This document shows, piece after piece, positions 1 to 5,637 of a stretch of DNA of 14,750 bases. Below the pieces are notes generated by a model. The model made no database searches and was not told the origin of the DNA. It saw only the letters and a list, made by a program, of their open reading frames with translations. Both the position numbers and the translations under genes were made by a program. The DNA is from Bacteroidia bacterium. GTDB taxonomy: Bacteria > Bacteroidota > Bacteroidia > Bacteroidales > Prolixibacteraceae. Location of the stretch: NCBI GenBank assembly GCA_025358395.1, contig JANYJT010000126.1, positions 1-14,750 on the forward strand, read 5' to 3'. Every line of letters begins with the position of its first letter. The first letter of the stretch is position 1.

Positions 1-158
1 TCATAGCTGAGTCCGATGATGCGGACGTCAAAGTCTTTGCATTCTCTGATCGAGCGAATGACTGCAACACCCGGTCCCGGACTGTCGATGGCATTTAGTC
101 CGGTGACTGCGATAACAAATAGCCTGCCACTCTTAATACGATTGTTTGTTGCTTCCAT
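1..158 (-). CDS. ATP-grasp ligase-like protein, N-terminal part (partial)
   Basis: Only the first 52 codons are in the window; the gene runs off base 1. After a short polar leader (MEATNNRIKSGR) comes a hydrophobic strand and a glycine-rich turn, VIAVTGLNAIDSPGPGVAVI, then RSIRE and DVRIIGLSYE. This is the nucleotide-fold preATP-grasp pattern (strand, Gly/Pro-rich loop, helix, second strand) that I associate with carbamoyl-phosphate-synthase-like ATP-grasp proteins found beside PqqD-type chaperones. ATP-grasp enzymes ligate carboxylates to amines or thiols using ATP. The start ATG at 158 is supported because an in-frame TGA lies shortly upstream; a TTG at 170 is the only alternative. It begins 43 bases after the PqqD-like gene stop, so the two are probably co-transcribed. 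The ATP-binding and catalytic domains are outside the window, so the assignment rests on the N-terminal fold alone. Confidence 0.7.
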   Translation of the reverse strand, partial: MEATNNRIKSGRLFVIAVTGLNAIDSPGPGVAVIRSIRECKDFDVRIIGLSY

Positions 159-201
159 TTTTGATATCAATCTTCATTCAGGAAACTTCCATGTCGATAT
201 A

Positions 202-444
202 TCATTCTTCCAATAAATTATAGTCCCGGAGTTGTACCAAAAAATCTTCAAGATCTTTTTCAAATTGATTCATATCTACTTCATATTTTTCACAAATCAA
301 ATGGATAATTTCCTGCCTTGATTTGTCTTCTTTGAATGCGGAAAAAATATCAAGACAGATTTGATTTGAGTTGAACGAGTCGCCTGACCCGGGATTGAAG
401 ATGAATCCGGTATCGCTTGTAGCTATATTCTTTTTAAATCTCAT
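202..444 (-). CDS. PqqD-family peptide chaperone-like protein
   Basis: An 80-residue protein with the typical PqqD layout. The N-terminal strands give IATSDTGFIFNPGSGDSFNSN (residues 8-28; family pattern 'GfifnP.tGdsf.lN'). The helix 'ICLDIFSAFKEDKSRQEIIHLICEKY' (29-54) follows, then 'EVDMNQFEKDLEDFLVQLRDYNLL', a C-terminal helix ending in the usual Leu-rich motif. PqqD-like proteins are small winged-helix domains that bind a precursor peptide and present it to a radical SAM enzyme or other modifying enzyme. Here the next gene downstream is an ATP-grasp-like protein, suggesting a peptide-modification pair. No precursor peptide or radical SAM gene is visible, but the cluster continues beyond the window edge. 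The gene starts 46 bases after the LytTR regulator stop, so it could be read from the same transcript. Family assignment is fairly confident; the pathway is not known. Confidence 0.8.
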   Translation of the reverse strand: MRFKKNIATSDTGFIFNPGSGDSFNSNQICLDIFSAFKEDKSRQEIIHLICEKYEVDMNQFEKDLEDFLVQLRDYNLLEE

Positions 445-490
445 GATGGATTTGAATTACCTGAGCGTGTATATTTTGTTTTTCAACTAT

Positions 491-1210
491 TTAAACATAG
501 AATGTCTTGTCCAGAAATTTCTGGAAGTTGTCTTTGTACTGTTCTCCGATTGGAATGTATACTTTCTCGTCAAAGATGATCCGATTTCTTTCAATCACTT
601 TAACCTGGTTGAGGTTGACAATAAAAGAGCGGTGAACACGCATGAAATGGCTTTCCGGAAGCATCAATTCGATATTTTTCATCCTCATCAGTGTGGTCAA
701 TGGTTTCTCCTTGATCTGGTGAATGATGATGTATTCGTTGGAACCCTCGATGTATTTGATTTCTGATAGTAAGATGCGAATAAGGCGGTGTTCTGCTTTA
801 ACGAAGATGTAATCAGAAGAGGGAGTTGGAATTTCCGGAGGTTTGTTATTTAAATCGAACCATGCCTTGGCTTTGTTGGCCGATTTAAGGAACATGGCGT
901 AGCTGATGGGCTTCAGAAGATAATCAAGGGCATCTACCTGAAATCCTTCAATCGCATATTCACTGTAGGCAGTTGTGAAAATGACAGGAATCTTTCGTCC
1001 GAGCGACTTGACAAAATCCAGGCCATTTAAATCCGGCATATTGATGTCCACAAAAAGCAAGTCGACTTCTGCTTCACGAATAAATTTCAAAGCATCAAAA
1101 GCAGTGGAACATAATGCAACAGATTCAAAGAAGGGGGTTCTTTCTATGTAGGCACCTATCTGTTTCAATGCCAATGGTTCGTCGTCAACGGCTAAGCATC
1201 TGATTTTCAT
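491..1210 (-). CDS. LytTR-family response regulator
   Basis: A 239-residue two-component response regulator of the LytR/AlgR class. The receiver domain spans about residues 1-120: acidic pocket D9-D10 (AVDDEP), phosphoacceptor D55 (FVDINMPDLNG), conserved T79 (IFTTAYSEYA) and K100 (DYLLKPIS). After a Pro-rich linker (122-131), the LytTR DNA-binding domain spans about 133-236. It shows the hallmark YIFVKAEHRL, IKYIEGSNEY, MRVHRSFIVNLNQV and the C-terminal IPIGEQYKDNF. LytTR domains bind direct repeats through beta strands. The gene lies downstream of the LytS-type kinase at 1312-2427, its evident partner, with a 101-base gap that contains a small ORF. Length and residues are complete and nothing looks degraded. 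Target genes cannot be read from the sequence; the adjacent PqqD/ATP-grasp genes are a possible, unproven, target. Confidence 0.95.
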   Translation of the reverse strand: MKIRCLAVDDEPLALKQIGAYIERTPFFESVALCSTAFDALKFIREAEVDLLFVDINMPDLNGLDFVKSLGRKIPVIFTTAYSEYAIEGFQVDALDYLLKPISYAMFLKSANKAKAWFDLNNKPPEIPTPSSDYIFVKAEHRLIRILLSEIKYIEGSNEYIIIHQIKEKPLTTLMRMKNIELMLPESHFMRVHRSFIVNLNQVKVIERNRIIFDEKVYIPIGEQYKDNFQKFLDKTFYV

Positions 1211-1214
1211 TTTT

Positions 1215-1307
1215 TTATTCTTTAATTGTTTGATATTTAATGATTTTTCTTAGAAATGCCTGATTAACGAAAACATTCATTTTATAGAGCGCTCTGTTTC
1301 GGTCCAT
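1215..1307 (-). CDS. Candidate 30-aa small ORF between kinase and regulator
   Basis: On the minus strand an ATG at 1307-1305 opens a 30-codon frame ending in TAA at 1217-1215. It starts 4 bases after the kinase stop codon (1312-1314) and ends 4 bases before the regulator ATG (1210). The predicted peptide begins MDRNRALYKMNVFVNQAFLR and ends KIIKYQTIKE; it is basic (R/K-rich) with an amphipathic-looking centre and no signal peptide. The tight fit in the gap suggests translational coupling of kinase, small ORF and regulator. I do not recognise the sequence, and a 30-codon frame in AT-rich DNA can occur by chance, so confidence is moderate to low. It could be a small regulatory peptide or only untranslated spacer. 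Confidence 0.35.
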   Translation of the reverse strand: MDRNRALYKMNVFVNQAFLRKIIKYQTIKE

Positions 1308-1311
1308 GATA

Positions 1312-2427
1312 TTATTCTATAGGTACACTTAAATAAACCAGGTATTCTGTTTCCGTCTCTTTCACCTCGTATTGATAATCCTTTCCAAAATGGAGTTCAA
1401 GACTTTTCTTAATATTGGTCAAACCAATGCCGGAATATCGACTCTTGACTTCAGGAGTTCTATTCTGTTTGCTGTTCTTTATTGTACAATTTAACCTGTT
1501 GTCATTTAATTCAATTTTAAAAAGTACAAACGATTCCTTTTGATAGCTGACGCCATGTTTGAAAGAATTTTCAAGCAGTGAGATAAAAAGCATCGGTGGG
1601 ATATTGATGTCAGGTACTCCCTCAGGTACTTCCATTGCTACAGTTACATTTTTTGAAAATCGCAGTTGCATCAATGAGATATAGCTTTCGATGAAACCGA
1701 TCTCCTTTTTAAGACTGGTATGTCCTTGTGAGGTCTCATAAAGCAGGTACCTCATCATGGTTGAAAGCCGAATTATTGCATCCTTGGCATCATCGGTATT
1801 GAGGTCGATTAGGGAATGGATATTGTTAAGGGTATTCATGAAGAAATGAGGACTAACCTGGTGACGCAAAAAAGCAAGTTCGGTTTTGAGCTGTTCTTTT
1901 TCCAAATCTTTCCTTCTGTCATCAGATATCAACCATTGTCCGATCACTTTAAATGTTGCACTGGTACCCACAATCAATATGGCAATGATAAAGTTCGCTA
2001 CCATCACAAGGGTGAAAGAATCATAATCCGTTTTTCGTTCAGGCCTAAAACCGATAGGAGCCGGCATGTTTGATCCCAATTCCATCGGCATACCTGATCC
2101 TAAATTCATCGGAGGCATTTTTAACGGCGCAGGGAAAAAAAATGAATTCAGAAATGGACCGGCAATGGAGATTGTTATTGTCAGTGAGATAGCATAGATA
2201 AGATATACTTTATAATTTTTGGAAATGAGATATTTGGGTATTAAAAACCCAATATTGATCATGAAAAGAACAAAAAACCCGAAAATGCGCAACCATTCAG
2301 ATAATAATTTTTGCCAGTCAAGCGAGCTGTATCCCCATTGATTGAAAAATGGAATTGAAAAAATACCCATCCAGATTATTCCAAAAAGGAGAAACTCAAT
2401 TACTTCAATTTTATACGATTTATTCAT
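1312..2427 (-). CDS. LytS/YpdA-type sensor histidine kinase
   Basis: A 371-residue membrane histidine kinase of the His_kinase (LytS) family. Four transmembrane helices are visible at about 10-28, 46-65, 73-97 and 137-158. A Met/Pro-rich loop (98-136) between helices 3 and 4 should face the outside. A coiled segment (170-185) leads to the phosphoacceptor motif LRHQVSPHFFMNTLNNIHSL, with the likely phosphorylated H194. The ATPase domain has an N-box (PPMLFISLLENSFKHGV, N287) and a G-box (SGIGLTNIKKSLEL, 332-345). It would autophosphorylate and pass phosphate to the LytTR regulator encoded downstream. The loop carries two imperfect copies of M(N/E)LGS(G/N)MP, which is unusual for the family as I know it. 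A TAnnTTTG-like element lies 31-38 bases upstream. No sensed ligand can be inferred with confidence. Confidence 0.93.
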   Translation of the reverse strand: MNKSYKIEVIEFLLFGIIWMGIFSIPFFNQWGYSSLDWQKLLSEWLRIFGFFVLFMINIGFLIPKYLISKNYKVYLIYAISLTITISIAGPFLNSFFFPAPLKMPPMNLGSGMPMELGSNMPAPIGFRPERKTDYDSFTLVMVANFIIAILIVGTSATFKVIGQWLISDDRRKDLEKEQLKTELAFLRHQVSPHFFMNTLNNIHSLIDLNTDDAKDAIIRLSTMMRYLLYETSQGHTSLKKEIGFIESYISLMQLRFSKNVTVAMEVPEGVPDINIPPMLFISLLENSFKHGVSYQKESFVLFKIELNDNRLNCTIKNSKQNRTPEVKSRYSGIGLTNIKKSLELHFGKDYQYEVKETETEYLVYLSVPIE

Positions 2428-2734
2428 GTTGCATCATTGCCATGTCATACGATAGATCAAAGATAGATATCCACCTTTGTAATGGATGAGAAATCAGTGA
2501 AAAGGATAAATATATCAGTTAAATGGTGTTTTATTAACGTTATTGGTTGATCGTCCCGGTAGATGAGCGAGGAGAAATTGACCACTTTCGTTAATCCGTT
2601 TATTAGAGCGGATAAGGGTGGCCATACATTTCCAGGTGCAGTTGGTGCCATTTTATTCCGGTTCAAACGATAAATATGGCTCTTGTAAAGGAAAAAGGGG
2701 AATGGAAGATTATCCGGATCAGAAATTAGCTGAC
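2428..2734. other. Intergenic region upstream of the kinase gene
   Basis: A 307-base stretch between the kinase start and the end of the esterase/isochorismatase gene. It holds a promoter-like TATCTTTG on the minus strand (2458-2465). It also holds one 69-codon minus-strand ORF (2457-2666, beginning MNRNKMAPTAPGNVWPPLSA) that matches no family I recognise and sits over the promoter; I do not treat it as a real gene. No convincing terminator hairpin was found at the esterase 3' end. Confidence 0.5.
2458..2465 (-). promoter_or_regulatory. Putative Bacteroidota -7 element for the kinase operon
   Basis: The minus strand reads TATCTTTG, matching the TAnnTTTG consensus of Bacteroidota primary sigma promoters. 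It would place transcription start near 2451, about 24 bases before the kinase ATG. No good -33 TTTG is seen at the usual 19-21 base spacing, so this is tentative. Confidence 0.35.
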
Positions 2735-4219
2735 TTATTCACTTTTATTGAACAAGTACAGTTGAGCATCCTTTTTAAATTCTGAAAGGTTTAGAATTTT
2801 CGCATATCCCCCGACGGTCAGGGTGGCCAAAACCGCAGTGTGAACATCCTCTGCTTTCACAGTCTTGGCGCCAAATTTCATGTCTTTGGTGGCACAAGCA
2901 TCCTGAACAACAATGCACCCAAATCCGTAATCATGAGCAGCCCTGACAGTGGCTTCCAGGCACATGTGTGTCTGCATTCCTATAATTACCAGCCGGTTTA
3001 CGCCATTTGTTCTGAGGTACTCCAGCAAATCTGTTTTGTTGAAGCTGTTAACTTCCTCTTTGGTGATTACTTTCTCGTTAGGAAGTGGAGCAACATTTTT
3101 GTGTATCTCAAATCCCTTTTTCGATTGATGGCGAATGTGAACAACCAGTTGTTTTTGATCCCTGAAAATTTGCAGCACCTCTTTTGCAGCCAATGAGGCT
3201 TCTTCCGCATGCACAAGTCCGGGACCTTCCCCCGGGAAATAGAAATTCTGAATGTCAACGATCAGCAACGCTGTTTTCATGGGTTCGTTTTTTTGTTCGA
3301 CTATTTGTTTCGCTTTGGGCATCAAAAACTCCATTGGAAAATGCATCCTGGTGCTCCATGCAATCTCATTGTGCTTGTCTTTTTCATAGATTTTTGAGAG
3401 ATAATTCGATTCACCATAACCTTTACCCTTGGCAATCAGATCGATAAACGACTGGGTCGTTTCGTAGGCTTTGTCACTTTCGCCGGTGCCGTAATCCATG
3501 TAGATCAGGTGTTCAGCTGCAGGAGGCAGGTTCTTTTTGAGGTAGTCGAAGGTGGCTGCCGGAATAGCGTAGCCGGGTTCTACCATGCTCAGCCAGGCAG
3601 TGGAAAGGCAGGCAACACCCTTTACTAAATTCGGGTACTCGCAGACGGCATAGACCGAAATTAATCCGCCCATGCTTGATCCTACCATGAAAGTATGCTC
3701 CCTATCGGTGAAAGTCGAATAGTTCTTGTCGATGTAAGGTTTTAACTCGGTGAAGATAAACTTCAAATATTGGTCGCCACGGACTCCTTTGCCATTGCAG
3801 AATTTATCGGAAACATATTTTTGAGTCTTTTCATCGAGCCGGTCAAAGATTTTCGTGGGAAAATATTCCGAAATCCGCTCCATTCCGTTGTTCCAGATGC
3901 CGACAACGATACACTCCTCGACTTTTTGCTCCTTCGTTAGCTTCGACATGGTCTCATCCACTTTCCATTCCTGTTTGTTCCAGGCTTGCGCGGAGTCAAA
4001 AAGCATTTGTCCATCATGCATGTACACTACCGCGTATTTTTTTGTAGTGTTGTATCCCTCAGGCAACCAAATATCCACATTTCTGGCGGCTACGAACTGG
4101 GACTGAAATTTCTCAACCCTTTTGCAACTTCCGGAACTAACTTTTGGCGGATTCTGTGCGACAACAATTGTTGCCATTACCATGGAAAGTAAGATCAGAT
4201 GAATTTTTTTCATATCCAT
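2735..4219 (-). CDS. Secreted esterase / isochorismatase-like hydrolase fusion
   Basis: A 494-residue two-domain protein. A signal peptide (about 1-21, cleavage after VVA before QNPP) is followed by an enterochelin-esterase-like alpha/beta hydrolase (about 35-305). That domain has YMHDGQMLFD (67-76), the nucleophile elbow GSSMGG with S182, a DYGTGESD segment supplying the likely acid, and H283 (KDKHNE). From M314 a second domain matches cysteine hydrolases of the isochorismatase fold: D322 (LLIVDIQNFY), K387 (VITKEEVNSF) and C420 (IGMQTHMCLEATVRAAHD), the Asp-Lys-Cys triad. Each half alone has about normal family length, so this looks like two genes joined. The join lies just past an A7 tract; see the separate entry. 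The esterase domain would act in the periplasm or outside; isochorismatase-like domains are normally cytoplasmic, so an exported one is odd. Substrates are unknown. Confidence 0.9.
   Translation of the reverse strand: MDMKKIHLILLSMVMATIVVAQNPPKVSSGSCKRVEKFQSQFVAARNVDIWLPEGYNTTKKYAVVYMHDGQMLFDSAQAWNKQEWKVDETMSKLTKEQKVEECIVVGIWNNGMERISEYFPTKIFDRLDEKTQKYVSDKFCNGKGVRGDQYLKFIFTELKPYIDKNYSTFTDREHTFMVGSSMGGLISVYAVCEYPNLVKGVACLSTAWLSMVEPGYAIPAATFDYLKKNLPPAAEHLIYMDYGTGESDKAYETTQSFIDLIAKGKGYGESNYLSKIYEKDKHNEIAWSTRMHFPMEFLMPKAKQIVEQKNEPMKTALLIVDIQNFYFPGEGPGLVHAEEASLAAKEVLQIFRDQKQLVVHIRHQSKKGFEIHKNVAPLPNEKVITKEEVNSFNKTDLLEYLRTNGVNRLVIIGMQTHMCLEATVRAAHDYGFGCIVVQDACATKDMKFGAKTVKAEDVHTAVLATLTVGGYAKILNLSEFKKDAQLYLFNKSE
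3278..3294 (-). other. A7 tract and internal ATG at the fusion joint
   Basis: The minus strand reads CAAAAAAACGAACCCATGA across the linker, with seven A residues at 3288-3294 and the second-domain ATG at 3278-3280. If one A is missing, the esterase frame becomes ...QKTNP followed by TGA, overlapping that ATG as ATGA. This is a classic translational-coupling arrangement of two separate genes. The tract is also a typical site for polymerase slippage or sequencing error. Confidence 0.7.
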
Positions 4220-4275
4220 TATTTACACTTTAATGACATACAAAATGGTCAACCGCAGTTTGCGTCATGCTTACT

Positions 4276-4283
4276 CAAAGGTA
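4276..4283 (-). promoter_or_regulatory. Putative -7 element for the esterase gene
   Basis: The minus strand reads TACCTTTG, a match to TAnnTTTG, lying between the AHSA1 remnant stop and the esterase start. It predicts a transcript with about 50 bases of leader. No clear -33 element is visible; tentative. Confidence 0.3.
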
Positions 4284-4293
4284 TGGATATTTA

Positions 4294-4482
4294 TTATCTC
4301 GCTACCGATTCCGTGTATTTTTTGAAGTTGTCCAGAATGGCCTGCCATCCGGTTTTCTGTAATTCAATGGTATTCATTGTCTCAGCTTTTGTCGTATGCC
4401 AGTCATCCGAAGCTGAATTCCATCGGATGATGTTAATTGGATTAGTCCAGGCTTGCCAGGTTTTCGCGACAGGTGCATTCAT
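4294..4482 (-). pseudogene. AHSA1/SRPBCC-family remnant with internal deletion
   Basis: A 62-codon frame holding only the two ends of an AHSA1 (activator of Hsp90 ATPase homologue-like) SRPBCC protein. Residues 1-34 (MNAPVAKTWQAWTNPINIIR, then WNSASDDWHTTKAE) match the family start after its usual first beta strand. Residues 35-62 (TMNTIELQKTGWQAILDNFK, then KYTESVAR) match the C-terminal helix. About 65-70 central residues that form the ligand-binding cup are missing, without loss of frame. The first ten or so residues are absent too: an in-frame TAA lies four codons upstream of the ATG. The start overlaps the patatin stop as ATGA. Family members are about 130-150 residues, so this peptide could not fold as one. 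The join at KAE/ET, where both flanks typically read AE, suggests deletion between short direct repeats. Family recognition is confident; whether it is translated is unknown. Confidence 0.8.
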
Positions 4483-5390
4483 CTTTTGATCTTATTCCGG
4501 GTGAGATATTCTCCAACGGTTATTGGATCGTGCGTTTTTGCCCATTCCGAGGTCAACAAATACTGGTCTTCAAGATGGTCAAAATTAAAAAACATAAAGT
4601 TGGCATTAAAGTCTGGTATCCAGACATAGGTATTTTTCATAAGTTCAGGTTCTGCCAATGAGAATGCTTCTATCCCTTTTGTAATTCCCTTGCTTAATAT
4701 TCCATCCATCGATATTCCAAGCTTGTCAAATATCCCTTTATCATTGATTCCTAATCCTTTCAGTTCTTCACTTAATTCAGGGACTTTATCACTTTTTCTA
4801 CTGATGATGTATACTTTCTCAACACCTGAACCTCGATATTTCTCAAATTCAAGGAGTGCATGATAGGGTACATGATCCTCACCGAGACCTCCATCTACAT
4901 AAGTGACATCCGGGATCGTTTTGACATTATTTATTTTAACCGGGGGAAATACGTAGGGGAATGCAGATGAAGCCATCATAATGTCAACCAGGTTTAAGGT
5001 TGTATCTGTCTCCTTATTTATTTTTCGGCTACACATTCTATAAACCGATTTTTTCAAGTCCGGATTCTTCAAATGTGTAATGGAGATTTCGGTAAGGAAA
5101 GGAAGATCTCCGATCCTGGAGTAACCAAGTTTAACTTCAACTAAGTTTTTATATAGGCTTCTGGCAGGTGAAGTGTTTAATGGGAACATTCGCTCACCAT
5201 GCTTATTTCGCTCAATAAGCGTAAAAATATCTTCGTTTTTGATGCTGAAAAGTATTCTTTTGTATTGTTCCCAACTCATTTTGCCGCTGAGGATTCCATT
5301 AAGCATGACGGCGTTAAGAGCTCCAGAACTTACTCCTGATATAAAAACCGGATTTTTGAGAATACCGCGTCGATCTAATTCTTCCAGCAA
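4479..5390 (-). CDS. Patatin-like phospholipase (start uncertain)
   Basis: A 303-codon frame from a TTG codon at 5390, the only usable start codon in the open frame. It carries the patatin catalytic dyad: serine in GVSSG (residues 19-23, S21) and aspartate in VDGGLG (D166), plus the typical MMASSAFPYVFPPV strand (138-151). Patatin-like lipases hydrolyse acyl chains from lipids. The TTG start is unlikely to be the original one. The same frame continues upstream to 5552 and encodes GVALILTGSAARIPQEAALL, the expected first strand and oxyanion-hole region, plus a hydrophobic signal-like segment. Without these, the enzyme would lack its oxyanion hole. The full protein would be about 358 residues and exported. 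See the 5391-5558 entry for the lesion. The stop overlaps the AHSA1 remnant start. Family confidence is high; intactness is doubtful. Confidence 0.85.
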   Translation of the reverse strand: MLEELDRRGILKNPVFISGVSSGALNAVMLNGILSGKMSWEQYKRILFSIKNEDIFTLIERNKHGERMFPLNTSPARSLYKNLVEVKLGYSRIGDLPFLTEISITHLKNPDLKKSVYRMCSRKINKETDTTLNLVDIMMASSAFPYVFPPVKINNVKTIPDVTYVDGGLGEDHVPYHALLEFEKYRGSGVEKVYIISRKSDKVPELSEELKGLGINDKGIFDKLGISMDGILSKGITKGIEAFSLAEPELMKNTYVWIPDFNANFMFFNFDHLEDQYLLTSEWAKTHDPITVGEYLTRNKIKR

Positions 5391-5558
5391 AGCTGCTTCC
5401 TGCGGTATTCTGGCAGCTGAACCAGTAAGAATTAATGCAACTCCGTTTCTTGGGAGCGTATAAAGACTTGTGGCATTGTTGCCATTCCTCTGTCCTTGCA
5501 GATCCGATACGCAAAAAGTGAATATCAGGAAGAATGAAATAAATGCTAACTTTCACAT
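5391..5558 (-). pseudogene. Disrupted 5' end of the patatin gene
   Basis: On the minus strand, in frame with the patatin gene, ATG (5558-5556) is followed at once by TGA (5555-5553). The frame then reads KLAFISFFLIFTFCVSDLQG, an evident signal peptide core, and continues QRNGNNATSLYTLPRNG into the patatin oxyanion-hole region. An overlapping GTG (5556) is in another frame. Adding two A residues to the AAA after this GTG would give a start reading MKKLAFISFF, so a 2-base loss is one simple explanation; a point nonsense change is another. No in-frame ATG, GTG or TTG exists between 5552 and 5390. What is seen is the broken start; the cause is inferred. Confidence 0.7.
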
Positions 5559-5637
5559 AATAAAATGCTTATAAAAAATTAACCATAATATTTTTTGTAA
5601 AAGTGCCACCTAAAATTATCTAAAAAATTTCAGGAGC

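Noticed and set aside
371..766. 131-codon plus-strand ORF
   Set aside because: Lies antisense over the LytTR regulator and PqqD gene; its translation shows no domain and it is explained by the opposite coding strand.
1286..1295. Perfect 10-bp palindrome AGAGCGCTCT between kinase and regulator genes
   Set aside because: Falls within the candidate 30-codon ORF and is too short, with no T tract, to be a terminator; chance occurrence likely.
2457..2666. 69-codon minus-strand ORF between kinase and esterase genes
   Set aside because: No recognised family or signal, and it covers the kinase promoter-like motif. Left as intergenic sequence; a homology search could revive it.
5314..5556. 80-codon minus-strand frame from GTG 5556
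   Set aside because: It begins at the broken patatin start but in the wrong frame; its protein has no patatin motifs, while the patatin frame does. Treated as a by-product of the lesion.
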